Below are positions 26,872 to 36,227 of a DNA stretch of 64,000 nt, piece by piece. The position numbers and the translations under genes were made by a program. Position 1 is the first letter of the stretch. Each line of letters starts with the position of its first letter. The notes below the pieces were generated by a model that saw nothing but the letters and a program-made list of their open reading frames with translations, searched no databases and was not told the DNA's origin. Source of the stretch: Bradyrhizobium sp. C9 (GTDB lineage Bacteria > Pseudomonadota > Alphaproteobacteria > Rhizobiales > Xanthobacteraceae); assembly GCF_002532045.1 (NCBI RefSeq), contig NZ_NWTG01000002.1:248001-312000 (forward strand), read 5' to 3'.

Positions 26872-27129
26872 GGCGTCTCGAATATCAGGTTTTGGTGACA
26901 TTCACCAAGGGGACGATGGGCCTCGCGCAAGACGGGCCAAACGGTGATGTTTCGGAGTGAATTCAATAGCTTATGACGCCGATTGAGGCCAAACGCAAGC
27001 CATGCAGCAGCGTCGTGCATGGACAGCTATATTGGGCCGAATTGGGGTGAATCAAAGGGCAAAGTGACAGCTTTTCATGTGATCCGGAGCATCTTAGCAT
27101 CCCGTTAAACGCACACCGGGAGGCGCGAC

Positions 27130-28005
27130 ATGGCCGGCCATAGCGAGCTGATCACCACGGCGGAACTCGCCGACATCCTGACCCGGCCGGATCTCCGCCT
27201 GTTCGACTGCACGACCTATCTGGAGCCGGCCCCGGCCGGCAGCAACATTCCCTATGTCGTCGTCTCGGGCCGTCAGACGTTTGAGGCCGGTCACATCCCG
27301 GGCGCGAATTTCCTCGATTTGCAGGCCGAATTCTCCGATCCCCGCACCGAGCTGCGCTTCATGATGCCGCCGACGGCCCAGCTCGAGGCCGCGTTCGGCC
27401 GCCACGGCATCTCGGCGAACAGCCGCGTGGTGCTCTATTCGATCGGCAGCGCGATGTGGGCGACGCGGTTCTGGTGGATGCTGCATTCGCTCGGCTTCGA
27501 CGGCGCCGCGGTGCTCGACGGCGGCATCGACAAATGGACCGCCGAGGGACGCGACATCGAGACCGGGCTTGCCGGCGGCTATCCGCAAGCGACGTTCTCG
27601 GCGCGGCCGAAGGACGGCATGTTCGTCGGCAAGCACGACGTGCTCGCCGCGACCACCGAGGGCGACACCGTGATCGTCAATGCGCTCGGCCCGCAATTCT
27701 ACAAGGGACTGGAGCCGAGCCGTTACGGCCGGCCCGGCCGCATCCCCGGCAGCGTCAGCGTGCCGGCGGCAACCCTGATCGATCCCAAGGCCAAGACGTT
27801 CGTGCCGCTTCCGGAGGCCGAAGCGACTTTCGCCGCGCAAGGCATCAGCAAGGACAAGCGCGTCGTCGCCTATTGCGGCGGCGGCATCTCCGCGACCATC
27901 GACCTGTTCCAGCTGCATCGGCTCGGCTACGACAACCTCACGCTCTATGACGGCTCGATGGGCGAATGGGCGAAGGATGCAGAGCTGCCGATCGAAGTGG
28001 GGTAG
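27130..28005 (+). CDS. 3-Mercaptopyruvate-type sulfurtransferase
   Basis: This 291-residue protein has two rhodanese domains. The first (about 10-135) carries FEAGHIPGANFLDL and lacks a cysteine at the active-site position (LYSIGSAMWAT). The second (150-290) carries the catalytic loop AYCGGGISAT. Sulfurtransferases of this type move sulfane sulfur from thiosulfate or mercaptopyruvate to acceptors. The loop CGGGISA differs from both classic rhodanese and MST loops, so donor specificity is open. A purine-rich GGGAGG lies upstream of the ATG. Confidence 0.88.
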   Translation: MAGHSELITTAELADILTRPDLRLFDCTTYLEPAPAGSNIPYVVVSGRQTFEAGHIPGANFLDLQAEFSDPRTELRFMMPPTAQLEAAFGRHGISANSRVVLYSIGSAMWATRFWWMLHSLGFDGAAVLDGGIDKWTAEGRDIETGLAGGYPQATFSARPKDGMFVGKHDVLAATTEGDTVIVNALGPQFYKGLEPSRYGRPGRIPGSVSVPAATLIDPKAKTFVPLPEAEATFAAQGISKDKRVVAYCGGGISATIDLFQLHRLGYDNLTLYDGSMGEWAKDAELPIEVG

Positions 28006-28028
28006 TGAGGAGTTCAAAACCCTCCACC

Positions 28029-28148
28029 GTCGTCCCGGCGGAGGCCTGGCCCCATACGCCACAGCAGTTGGAGTGAATGGGACTCGTCATTCCAGCGACG
28101 CCCAACAATAAGCTTTTGTGGTCATGGGTCCGGCCTTCGCCGGACGAC
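28029..28148. repeat. Diverged MITE-like palindromic element
   Basis: The ends are related to those at 33272 and 44596: GTCGTCCCGGCGGAGGCC at 28029 and TGGGTCCGGCCTTCGCCGG plus ACGAC ending at 28148. They are separated by 70 bases, but the arms have several mismatches. The element lies between the convergent sulfurtransferase and EamA genes. Confidence 0.6.
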
Positions 28149-28198
28149 AATGAGTATGTGGCCGCGCTGATGCGCCACACATCCGCGATCTCAAAACA

Positions 28199-29155
28199 TC
28201 ACGCCGGCACATTCGGATCCGGCGTCACCTTCGGGTCGGGCTTGTTGACGAGATAAAGGCCGGCGATCACCAGCAGCGCGGCGACGCCGAACACTGCGGT
28301 CAGCGTGTCGTGCATGACGAAATAAGCCGCGACCACGCCGAACAGCGGCGTGACGAAGGTGAAGGCCGACAGCTTGCTGGCCGAATAAGTCTTCACCATC
28401 GCAAACCAGATGACAAAAGTGCAGCCCACCACCCAGACCGCCTGATAGGCGAGCAGCGAGATCGACAGCGCGCTCGGCACGTGCTCGATGCGCTCGCCGG
28501 CGATCCAGGCCGCCAACGCGAGGATCGGAATCGAGATCGCGACCTGATAGCCGAGCGCCTTTTCCGGCGCGGCCTTGCGCAGCTGCGTGCCCTTGGCGAC
28601 CAGCGTGGTCGCCGCCCACAGCGCGCCGCCGCCGACCACCATGAGGTCGCCGAGCAGCACCTTGGCGTCGACGTTGGGCTGCGGCACGCCGATCGCGAGC
28701 GCAACGCCGGCAAAGCTCAGCGCCAGCCCGCTCCACTGCACGGTCGACAGACGCTCACCGAGGAACTGGTGCGAACCGAGCGCGACGAAGAACGGCGCGG
28801 TGTAGAGGAACACCGAGGCGCGCGAGGCCGAGGTGAAGGTGAGGCCGGTGAAGATGAGCACGAACTCGCAGCCGAACATCAGCCCGGCGATCACACCGGG
28901 CAGCAGCGTGCCGTCGCGTTCGAAGAATTTGACCCCGCGCAGCCGGCCGACGATCAGCATGACCGGCAGCGCGCCCGAGGAGCGGATCAGCGCCTGCAGC
29001 ATCGGCGGCACATCGGGCAGCGCGAGCTTCACCGCGAGCTGGTTGAAGCCCCAGCTCACGCACAGCATCAGCATCAACGCGATAGCGCCGGGCGGCAGCC
29101 CATGGCCGACGCTGACGGGCCTCGTGACGCTGGCGGAGATCGCTTGGGTCGACAT
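28199..29155 (-). CDS. EamA/DMT-family exporter
   Basis: This 318-residue protein has ten hydrophobic segments in two EamA repeats: ALMLMLCVSWGFNQLAVKLA and WSGLALSFAGVALAI in the first half, LSISLLAYQAVWVVGCTFVIW and SAFTFVTPLFGVVAAYFV in the second. DMT proteins of this type export metabolites or amino acids; the substrate cannot be inferred. GAGG sits four bases before the ATG at 29155. Confidence 0.9.
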   Translation of the reverse strand: MSTQAISASVTRPVSVGHGLPPGAIALMLMLCVSWGFNQLAVKLALPDVPPMLQALIRSSGALPVMLIVGRLRGVKFFERDGTLLPGVIAGLMFGCEFVLIFTGLTFTSASRASVFLYTAPFFVALGSHQFLGERLSTVQWSGLALSFAGVALAIGVPQPNVDAKVLLGDLMVVGGGALWAATTLVAKGTQLRKAAPEKALGYQVAISIPILALAAWIAGERIEHVPSALSISLLAYQAVWVVGCTFVIWFAMVKTYSASKLSAFTFVTPLFGVVAAYFVMHDTLTAVFGVAALLVIAGLYLVNKPDPKVTPDPNVPA

Positions 29156-29207
29156 GTTTCCTCGCGGGCCGGCTTGCTGCCGTGTTGTTGTTGGCGCGTT
29201 AGGCTCC

Positions 29208-29346
29208 CTCGCCCCGCTCTTGCGGGGAGAGGGCTGGGGTGAGGGGCCGTCTTTGCAAACTCGAATAGACGAACTTGCGGGGGCTCCCCCTCACCCGAAA
29301 TTCGCTCACGCGAATTTCGACCTCTCCCCGCAAGCGGGGCGAGGTG
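29208..29346. repeat. Palindromic element with CTCGCCCCGC ends
   Basis: The left end carries CTCGCCCCGCTCTTGCGGGG and the right end CCTCTCCCCGCAAGCGGGG plus CGAGG. A middle hairpin is built on GAAATTCGC/GCGAATTTC, and CCCCTCACCC and GGTGAGGGG face each other. The element fills the gap between the EamA and zur genes. A close copy is at 61338-61497 and a looser one at 34872-35028. Confidence 0.7.
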
Positions 29347-29384
29347 ACTGGAAAGCTACGCCGATGAGTCAGAACCATCGCGCA

Positions 29385-29873
29385 TCACGTCTTCTGGCAA
29401 TGCGCACAGGTGCCGGCGATCTCGACCACGGAGAGCTTTGGGATGAAGCCCGAGGCCCGCGCCGCGGCGGTCAGGCTCTGCGCGACCGGGGCGGCGGGGA
29501 TTTCGCCGACCGAGCCGCAATGGTCGCAGATCAAAAACGCCACCATCGAGGTCTCGTCATGATCGTGCGCGCAGGCAAGGAAAGCGTTGCGGCTCTCGAT
29601 GCGGTGGACGAGGCCGTTCTCCATCAGGAAATCGAGCGCGCGATACACGGTAATCGGTGCCGGGCGCGGCATCGTCTTGGCCAGTTCGTCGATCACCTCA
29701 TAGGCACCGAGCGGCCGATGGCTCGACAGCAGCGCCTGCAGCACCTGACGCCGGATCGGAGTGAATTTCTGGCCGCGGCGCGCGCAGACCTGTTCGGCAT
29801 GCGCCATCGCATCCGCGGCGCAACGGCCGTGATCGTGGTCGGGGGCAGGAAATGTCGGCTTGGTGAGGCTCAT
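29385..29873 (-). CDS. zur: Zinc uptake regulator (Fur family)
   Basis: This 162-residue protein has a Fur-type winged helix (FTPIRRQVLQALLSSHRPLG, TVYRALDFLMENGLVHRI). Its structural zinc site has four cysteines (ICDHCGSVG and GTCAHCQKT), with a His-rich dimer region (CAHDHDETSM). The His/Asp-rich N-terminus (DHDHGRC) and overall layout fit Zur rather than Fur, PerR or Irr. It would repress zinc-uptake genes when zinc is sufficient; none lies in the window. The ATG at 29873 has GGGG two to five bases upstream; the longer frame to 29909 is less likely. Confidence 0.82.
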   Translation of the reverse strand: MSLTKPTFPAPDHDHGRCAADAMAHAEQVCARRGQKFTPIRRQVLQALLSSHRPLGAYEVIDELAKTMPRPAPITVYRALDFLMENGLVHRIESRNAFLACAHDHDETSMVAFLICDHCGSVGEIPAAPVAQSLTAAARASGFIPKLSVVEIAGTCAHCQKT

Positions 29874-29996
29874 TACCCCGATATGTAGCATTTCTGCGCC
29901 GGTTCCCATAGCCCGGCCCCGGGCCCCGTCCCCGACCGCCTTGCAGCCATGTGCGCCATGCGGGGCAGCTCCACGTTAACACCTTATGCAGAATTC

Positions 29997-30026
29997 ATAA
30001 GCAAGCTTATTATATCTCAAGCTTAT
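29997..30026. promoter_or_regulatory. Candidate MarR operator
   Basis: ATAAGC-AA-GCTTAT (29997-30010) is a perfect inverted repeat, and AAGCTTAT recurs 16 bases further on (30003-30010 and 30019-30026). The A/T-rich block stands out in GC-rich surroundings and ends 12 bases before the marR ATG, right at the ribosome-binding site. MarR proteins bind such palindromes in their own promoters, so autorepression of marR-emrA-emrB is likely. Confidence 0.65.
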
Positions 30027-30038
30027 GGAGATGGGTCT

Positions 30039-30518
30039 ATGCGCGGTTCCGTGGATACGGACTTCTTGTTTACGCTTGGCGAGTTGTTCCGGCTGATCCG
30101 CGTCTATGCCGACAAGGAGGCTGCGCGCTACGGCATCACCCGCGCGCAATGGGCGGTGCTGTCGAAGGTGGAACGCCAGGAAGGCATGAAGCAGACCGAG
30201 CTCGCCGAGCTGCTCGAGATGCAGCCGATCACGCTGACGCGGCTGATCGACAAGCTCTGCGACAATGGCTGGATCGAGCGCCGCAGCGACGAGAACGACC
30301 GTCGCGTCAACCGCCTCTATCTGAAGAAGGCCGCGCGCCCGCTGCTCGGGAAGCTGGCCGGCCTGCGCTCCGAACTCACCGCGACGGCGCTCGAGGGCAT
30401 CAGCCCTGCCGACGCGCATCGCCTGCTCACTCAATTGGAATCGATCAAGGAAAACGTTCGCAATGCCATCCAAAGCCCAGCCGGCGAGCCCTCCCGAAAG
30501 GAACAACGCTATGGCTGA
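30039..30518 (+). CDS. MarR-family transcriptional regulator
   Basis: This 159-residue regulator has a winged helix-turn-helix: YGITRAQWAVLSKVERQEGM, KQTELAELLEMQPITLTRLI, then the wing WIERRSDENDRRVNRLYL. It is the first gene of an efflux operon and very probably its repressor, released by a small toxic ligand. The ATG at 30039 has GGAG eight bases upstream; the frame upstream of it runs through the operator. Its stop overlaps the start of the adaptor gene by eight bases. Confidence 0.93.
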   Translation: MRGSVDTDFLFTLGELFRLIRVYADKEAARYGITRAQWAVLSKVERQEGMKQTELAELLEMQPITLTRLIDKLCDNGWIERRSDENDRRVNRLYLKKAARPLLGKLAGLRSELTATALEGISPADAHRLLTQLESIKENVRNAIQSPAGEPSRKEQRYG

Positions 30519-31686
30519 ACCCGTACTCAAGCTGGCGCCTGAGCAGAAGAGCAATCCCGGTGAGCCGACGCCGGCAGGCAAGGCCAGCCGCGCGCCGCGC
30601 CGTCGCTTGATGGCAGGCTTGCGCCGCTATCGCCGCGTGCTGCTGCTCGTCGTGCTGCCGATCGTGGCTGTCATCGTCGGCGGCGTGTTCTATCTCAATG
30701 GCGGCCGCTATGTCGGCACCGACGACGCCTATGTCGGCGCGCAGAAGGTGCTGATCACGCCGGAGATCTCCGGCAAGATCGACAAGATCGTCGTCAAGGA
30801 AGGCCAGCACGTCAGGAAGGGCGACGAGCTGTTCGAGATCGACCCTGTGCCGTTCCGCCTCGCAGTCGACCAGGCCAAGGCGGCGCTCGACCAGACCAGG
30901 ACCACCTATGATAACCTGGTCGACAACATCAAGATCAACACCAGGATGCTCGAATTCGCCCAGCAGAGCATCGAACTGAAGAAGAAGGACGTCGATCGCA
31001 AATCGACGCTCGCCAAGCAGAATTTCGGCTCGCAGCTCGACCTCGACAACGCGGCCAATGCGCAGGTCACCGCCGAGAGTCTGGCGCAATACATCAGGCA
31101 GCAGATCTCCAACGCCAAGACGCAGCTGCTCGGCGATGTCGATTTGCCGATCGAGCGCTTCCCGCCCTATGCGCAGGCCAAGGCCAAGCTCGACGACGCC
31201 CAGCGCAATCTCGATCACACCGTGCTGCGCGCGCCGATGGACGGCGTGGCGACGCAGGTCGACCAGATCCAGCTCGGCCGCTTCGTCGCCGCGGGCGCGC
31301 CGGTGTTCTCGGTGATCGACGTCGACCATCCCTGGGTCGATGCCAATCCGAAGGAAAGCGACTTCACCTATGTCGCGGTCGGCCAGCCGGTGACGCTCGA
31401 CGTCGACGCGTTCCCGAACCACGAATTCAAGGGCAAGATCGGCTCGCTGTCGCCCGGCACCGGCGCGCAGTTCGCGATCCTGCCGCCGCAGAACGCCACC
31501 GGCAACTTCGTCAAGGTGGTGCAGCGGGTGCCGGTGCGGATCTACTTCGACGAGAACGATCCGTTCGTGAAGAAGCTGAAGGCCGGCATGAGTGTCTACG
31601 CGACGATCGACACCAACCACCGCCGCACGCTGGCCGGCCTGCTCGGGCTGGGCTCAGCCTCTGCCCATCCGGACCACCAGGACTAA
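30511..31686 (+). CDS. HlyD/EmrA-type efflux adaptor
   Basis: This 391-residue membrane fusion protein has a basic N-terminus, a single membrane anchor (RVLLLVVLPIVAVIVGGVFYL) and the start of the barrel at GRYVGTDDAYVGAQKVLI. Split lipoyl halves enclose a long alpha-hairpin (residues about 95-200), and HTVLRAPMDGVATQVDQIQL completes the lipoyl domain. It would bridge the EmrB-like transporter and an outer-membrane channel. The ATG at 30511 follows AAGGA by eight bases and overlaps marR by eight bases. No TolC-like gene is nearby. Confidence 0.93.
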   Translation: MAEPVLKLAPEQKSNPGEPTPAGKASRAPRRRLMAGLRRYRRVLLLVVLPIVAVIVGGVFYLNGGRYVGTDDAYVGAQKVLITPEISGKIDKIVVKEGQHVRKGDELFEIDPVPFRLAVDQAKAALDQTRTTYDNLVDNIKINTRMLEFAQQSIELKKKDVDRKSTLAKQNFGSQLDLDNAANAQVTAESLAQYIRQQISNAKTQLLGDVDLPIERFPPYAQAKAKLDDAQRNLDHTVLRAPMDGVATQVDQIQLGRFVAAGAPVFSVIDVDHPWVDANPKESDFTYVAVGQPVTLDVDAFPNHEFKGKIGSLSPGTGAQFAILPPQNATGNFVKVVQRVPVRIYFDENDPFVKKLKAGMSVYATIDTNHRRTLAGLLGLGSASAHPDHQD

Positions 31687-31692
31687 GACGCG

Positions 31693-33249
31693 ATGAATGC
31701 ACCGTCACCATCCGCCGTGCCCGGCTTGCGCCGGAACATGGTGACGATCTGCGCGATGACCGCGACGATCATGCAGGCGCTCGACACCACGATCGCCAAC
31801 GTCGCGCTGCCCTACATGCAGGGCTCGCTGTCGGCCTCGCAGGACCAGATCAACTGGGTGCTGACCTCCTACATCGTCGCGGCCGCGATCATGACCGCGC
31901 CGGTGGGCTGGATCGCCAACCGCTTCGGCCGCAAGCGCATCTTCATCATCTGCTCGGCCGGCTTCACCATTGCCTCGGTGTTCTGCGGCCTCGCGCAGGA
32001 CATCAACCAGATGGTGCTGTTCCGCCTGTTGCAGGGTGTGTTCGGCGCGGCGCTGGTGCCGCTGTCGCAGGCGGTGATGCTGGATTCCTACGCACTGCAT
32101 GAGCGCGCCAAGGCGATGTCGATCTGGGGCATGGGCGTGATGATGGGTCCGATCATGGGCCCCTCGCTCGGTGCCTGGCTGACCGAGACCTATTCCTGGC
32201 ACTGGGTGTTCTTCGTCAACCTGCCGTTCGGCTTGTTCACGGTGCTCGGCCTGATCGTCTTCATGGACGAGACCAGGCAGGACCGCGCGCTGCGCTTCGA
32301 CTGGTTCGGCTTCGGCGCGCTCGCGATCGCGATCGGCGCGTTGCAGCTCGCGCTGGACCGCGGCGAGCAGCTCGGCTGGCTGGAATCCAACGAGATCATG
32401 ATCGAGTTCATCGTGGCGGCGGTCGGCGCTTACTTCTTCTTCGCCCATTCGCTGACCACCGACAAACCGTTCATCCAGTTCGCGATCTTCAAGGACCGCA
32501 ATTTCCTCGGCGGCGTCGTGTTCATGACGGTAATGGGCCTCGTGCTGTATTCGACCATGGCGCTGTCCTCGCCGTATCTGCAGAACGTGGTCGGCTATCC
32601 GATCATCACCGCCGGCCTGTTGCTGGCGACCCGCGGCGCCGGCACTTTCGTCGCGATGATGCTGGTCGGCCGCCTGATGCGCTACATCGAGGCGCGCACG
32701 CTGATCATCTCCGGCCTGGGGCTGACTGCGGCGTCGCTGTTCCAGATGACCGGCTGGACCGACATGACGCAGGCGCGCGAGATCATCGTCGTCAGCGTGA
32801 TCCAGGGTTTTGGCTTCGGCCTCGTCTTCGTGCCGCTGTCGACGGTGGCGTTCCTGACGCTGCCCAACCAGCTACGTACCGACGGCACCTCGATGCTGAC
32901 GCTGTTCCGCAACGTCGCAAGCTCGGTCGGCATCTCGATCGTGATCGCGCAGCTCACCGAGGGCGGGCGGCGGATCTACGCAAAGATGTCGGAGCAGATC
33001 AATCCGTTCAACCACGCGCTGCAGATGCCCGACGTCGCGGGCATGATCAACCTCAACACCGATGCCGGCCGCGCGCTGGCCGACAAGATGGTGGCGGCGC
33101 AATCGCAGATCATCGCGTTCTCGCACGACTACCAGCTGGTGATGCTGTTCATCCTGGTGTCGATCCCGCTCGCGCTGATGATCGGCTCGACCAAGGCCAC
33201 GCTGCGCGCACAGTCGGCGCCGTCGGATCATGCCGCGGTGATGGAGTAG
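31693..33249 (+). CDS. DHA2-family multidrug MFS transporter (EmrB-like)
   Basis: This 518-residue transporter has 14 predicted membrane segments. It shows the DHA2 signatures MQALDTTIANVALPYMQGSL (with LDTTIVNVAL-type motif D1) and GWIANRFGRKRIFI (motif A). PIMGPSLGAWLTE matches the antiporter motif C. It exports hydrophobic drugs or similar compounds using the proton gradient together with the adaptor six bases upstream. The last segment is followed by a short cytoplasmic tail. Confidence 0.94.
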   Translation: MNAPSPSAVPGLRRNMVTICAMTATIMQALDTTIANVALPYMQGSLSASQDQINWVLTSYIVAAAIMTAPVGWIANRFGRKRIFIICSAGFTIASVFCGLAQDINQMVLFRLLQGVFGAALVPLSQAVMLDSYALHERAKAMSIWGMGVMMGPIMGPSLGAWLTETYSWHWVFFVNLPFGLFTVLGLIVFMDETRQDRALRFDWFGFGALAIAIGALQLALDRGEQLGWLESNEIMIEFIVAAVGAYFFFAHSLTTDKPFIQFAIFKDRNFLGGVVFMTVMGLVLYSTMALSSPYLQNVVGYPIITAGLLLATRGAGTFVAMMLVGRLMRYIEARTLIISGLGLTAASLFQMTGWTDMTQAREIIVVSVIQGFGFGLVFVPLSTVAFLTLPNQLRTDGTSMLTLFRNVASSVGISIVIAQLTEGGRRIYAKMSEQINPFNHALQMPDVAGMINLNTDAGRALADKMVAAQSQIIAFSHDYQLVMLFILVSIPLALMIGSTKATLRAQSAPSDHAAVME

Positions 33250-33271
33250 GTTTTTCGCGACCACCACCATC

Positions 33272-33392
33272 GTCGTCCCGGCGCAGGCCGGGACCCATAA
33301 CCACAGGGTCGTGTTGTAAGAGGAGTTGCGGCCCCAGCGTCGCGCAACAATTTACATTTGAGGTAATGGGTCCCGGCCTGCGCCGGGACGAC
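33272..33392. repeat. MITE-like element with 26-bp perfect inverted ends
   Basis: The left arm (33272-33297) begins GTCGTCCCGGCGCAGGCC and ends GGGACCCA. The right arm (33367-33392) is its exact reverse complement, 26 of 26. Each arm is itself a hairpin. The 69-base core begins TAACCACAGGG. Size and organisation match the copy at 44596-44716. It lies downstream of the emrB-like gene and upstream of a solute-binding gene. Confidence 0.8.
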
Positions 33393-33524
33393 GTAGGAAG
33401 CCAAGCGCCCCCTCCGAAAGCGCAAGACACTGTCACCGCAATCGCGTTGACTTTCCGGGGCCTCCTCCCAATACTTCGCAAAAACAAATACCCGTCGCAA
33501 ATGACGGCTTCAGGGGAGGACGCG

Positions 33525-34835
33525 ATGCCGACTTCACGCAGGACGCTGCTGAAGACTTCAGCGGCTGCCGCCGCTGCTTTCAGCTTCGATTGGACGCGCG
33601 CGCAGGCGCAGGCCGAGACGGTCCGGATCGGTGTGATCTACGACCTGACCGGCCCGTTTGCCGCCGGCGGCTCGGTCGCCTCCTCGATCGGCACGCAGAT
33701 CGCGATCGATCTCGTCAACGAGAAGGGCGGCGTCGGCGGCAAGTACAAGATTGCGCCGGTCAATGTCGATTCCCAGAGCAAGCCCGATGTCGCGATCAAC
33801 GAGGCCAATCGGCTGATCGATCAGGAGAAGGTCGACATCCTCAACGGCGTATTCGCGAGCTCGCACGCGGTGCCGCTCGCCGCCAAGGTCGAGCAGCAGA
33901 AGCGGATCCTCTGGATCACGACCGCGGTCTCGACCGCCGTGTTCAAGGACAAGAACCTGCAATACGTGTTCCGCGCCCAGATCCATTCCGACCAGTACGG
34001 CCAGGCCTTCGGCGGCTTCCTCGGCGAGCACGCCAAGGCCAGGCTCGGCATGGAGCCGAAGGACGTCAAGGTTGCGCTGATCCATGAGGACGGTCCTTAC
34101 GGCGTCGGCGTTGCCGCGGCCGACGAAATGTTCGCCAAGGAAGCCGGGCTGCAGGTCGTGCTCAAGGAAGGCTATTCGGCCTCCGCGCCCGATCTCTCGG
34201 TGCTGGTGACCAAATTGAAGCGCGCCAAGGCCGACATCATCTCGCATGCCGGCTACAACCCCGACATCACGCTGTTCCTGCGCCAGGCGCGCGAGAGCGG
34301 GCTGAAGTTCAAGATGCTGTTCGGCGCCGGCGCCGGCTACAGCCAGCTCGACAAGCTGCGCACGACGTTCGGCGCCGACATCGACAATTTCTGCAACATC
34401 GATCCCGTCCCCGCGCAACTGCTCGATCCCGCCAAGCTCGCGCCGGGGGTCGGCGATCTCACCAAGGTGATGGTGGCGCGCTATCGCGAGAAGACCAGCG
34501 CCACCGAAGTGCCGCCGCACTGCTCGATGGGCTTCAACCAGACCTGGGTGCTGCTCAACAATGTGCTGCCGGTCGCCAAGGAGAAATACGGCGGCTTCGA
34601 TCCCGAGGCGATCCGCAAGGCGGCGCTCGACGTCGACATCCCGCCGGGCGGCACTATCCAGGGCTACGGCGTGAAGTTCTATCCGCCGGGCACGCCAATG
34701 TCGGGCCAGAACGAGCGCTCGACACCTGTCGTGATGCAGAACGCCGGCGAGCGCATCACCGTGGTGTGGCCGACCAATATCAGGACGCAGGATCCGGTGT
34801 TCCCGCTGCCGAAGGGATCGGTGTACGGGGCGTAG
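33525..34835 (+). CDS. Tat-exported ABC solute-binding protein (LivK/Peripla_BP_6 type)
   Basis: This 436-residue protein begins MPTSRRTLLKTSAAAAAAF, a twin-arginine signal of the SRRxLLK type. The mature part follows the branched-chain amino acid-binding fold (RIGVIYDLTGPFAAGGSVAS, EANRLIDQEKVDILNGVFAS, KAKADIISHAGYNPDITLF-like lobe). GGGGAGG lies five bases before the ATG at 33525. No permease or ATPase genes lie nearby, so the transporter must be completed elsewhere. The substrate is unknown. Confidence 0.88.
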   Translation: MPTSRRTLLKTSAAAAAAFSFDWTRAQAQAETVRIGVIYDLTGPFAAGGSVASSIGTQIAIDLVNEKGGVGGKYKIAPVNVDSQSKPDVAINEANRLIDQEKVDILNGVFASSHAVPLAAKVEQQKRILWITTAVSTAVFKDKNLQYVFRAQIHSDQYGQAFGGFLGEHAKARLGMEPKDVKVALIHEDGPYGVGVAAADEMFAKEAGLQVVLKEGYSASAPDLSVLVTKLKRAKADIISHAGYNPDITLFLRQARESGLKFKMLFGAGAGYSQLDKLRTTFGADIDNFCNIDPVPAQLLDPAKLAPGVGDLTKVMVARYREKTSATEVPPHCSMGFNQTWVLLNNVLPVAKEKYGGFDPEAIRKAALDVDIPPGGTIQGYGVKFYPPGTPMSGQNERSTPVVMQNAGERITVVWPTNIRTQDPVFPLPKGSVYGA

Positions 34836-34871
34836 GGTGGCGCCGAGATGATCGGGACCGCAGCGGCGGTG

Positions 34872-35028
34872 CACCCTCTCCCCTTGTGGGAGAGGGTGGC
34901 TTCGATGCGACGCATCGAAGCCGGGTGAGGGGTTCTCTCCGCACATGATCTCTCGCGACTGAGATCGCGGCGACAACCCCTCATCCGGCGCGCTGCGCGC
35001 GCCACCTTCTCCCACAAGGGGAGAAGGG
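34872..35028. repeat. Compound palindromic element with CCTTGTGGGAG ends
   Basis: The left end CCCTCTCCCCTTGTGGGAGA forms a hairpin and is mirrored by CCTTCTCCCACAAGGGGAGA at the right end. An inner hairpin is TTCGATGCG/CGCATCGAA (34910-34928) and another is GGCGCGCTGCGCGCGCC (34987-35003). It separates the convergent solute-binding and Gfo/Idh genes and probably terminates both. Confidence 0.7.
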
Positions 35029-35041
35029 AAGAGGCACACGG

Positions 35042-36211
35042 CTAAAGCACCACCCGCCTGCCCTCGTCCGCCGCCCAATAGCCGGCGTAGTTCACCTTCG
35101 TCGTCTCATACGCCAGCGCGAGGTCGGCGAGCGGCTGGCGCCCCGTCGCCACACATTCCATGAAGTCCTGGATCTCCTGCAGATAGCCGCGGGTCCATTC
35201 CTCCTCGAGACAGACATACTGCCAGCCGGTTTTGCGATCGACCTTCTCGGTGAAGTAGACGGAGGCGAGCCTTTCTTCTGATGTCTGGTAGCTCACGAGA
35301 TGCGTGTTGGGCGTGATGTTGGCGAACAATGAGCCGCCCGACGTATAGGTCTCGATCAGATTGCGGACGCCGCCCATGATCATGTCGCCGGAAAACACCG
35401 TCGCCTTGGTGCCGTCGGAGAAGGTCGCGGTCAGCGTACCCCAATCCTCGACATCGACCGGATTGGCCTTGATGTAGGCGCGCTCCTCGGGCTTGAGCGA
35501 AGCCGTCACATTCCCGACATCGCAGGTGACGCTTGCGACGTTGATGGTCTCGCCGCGGGCGCGGGCCTCGACCTGCTTGAGATAGAGCACCGCCGACAGC
35601 GGATGGCAGCCCATCCGGATCAGCGATCCGCCGCCGGTCATCGCCCACGCTGCGGCGTGCGCGGCATGCGAGCCGGAATGACTCTCCTCGCCCTTCATGA
35701 ACAGGATCTTGTCGCCCGTCGCGCGGATGATCTCCGCGGTCTTGGTCACCGCGGGCGCGTAGATCCAGTCCTCGGCATACATGAAGAGTTTTCCGCTGCG
35801 CTCGATCGCGGCGCGGGTCGCTTCCATCTCCTCCATCACGCGCTGGTACATCAGCGCCTTCGGGACGTGCCGGCCGATCGGCGCCTTGTCGCCGTCGCGG
35901 CCGAAATAGCCGCTGAACGGCTTCTCGCAGATCACATGCTTGCCGGCCTGCATCGCCTCGACGATCATCGCGGCATGCAGGTTGGGCGGCGTGCAGACGT
36001 CGATGACGTCAAGCTCGCGGTCGGCGACCAGTTCGGCAAAGCTGCGATAGGCGTTCGGGATTCCGTGCTTGCGCGCGAACTCGACCACATGATCGCCGCG
36101 CGCCGCCACCGCCCTCACCTCGACATCGACGCCATAGACGCGCCGGTAGGCGACCATATGCAGTTCCGATACGAAGCCGCAGCCGGCCAGACCGATCCTT
36201 ATTTTTGTCAT
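35042..36211 (-). CDS. Gfo/Idh/MocA-family oxidoreductase
   Basis: This 389-residue protein has an N-terminal Rossmann fold with GLAGCGFVSELHMVAYRRV. DVIDVCTPPNLHAAMIVEAM and GKHVICEKPFSGY follow, containing the catalytic-type EKP lysine motif. A C-terminal alpha/beta domain follows. The family oxidises or reduces sugars, inositols and related polyols with NAD(P). Its gene follows the AroE-like gene by 16 bases, so the two are probably co-transcribed and act in one pathway, perhaps cyclitol or quinate/shikimate-like compounds (inference). Confidence 0.88.
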   Translation of the reverse strand: MTKIRIGLAGCGFVSELHMVAYRRVYGVDVEVRAVAARGDHVVEFARKHGIPNAYRSFAELVADRELDVIDVCTPPNLHAAMIVEAMQAGKHVICEKPFSGYFGRDGDKAPIGRHVPKALMYQRVMEEMEATRAAIERSGKLFMYAEDWIYAPAVTKTAEIIRATGDKILFMKGEESHSGSHAAHAAAWAMTGGGSLIRMGCHPLSAVLYLKQVEARARGETINVASVTCDVGNVTASLKPEERAYIKANPVDVEDWGTLTATFSDGTKATVFSGDMIMGGVRNLIETYTSGGSLFANITPNTHLVSYQTSEERLASVYFTEKVDRKTGWQYVCLEEEWTRGYLQEIQDFMECVATGRQPLADLALAYETTKVNYAGYWAADEGRRVVL

Positions 36212-36227
36212 TCAATGCTCCCGCCGT

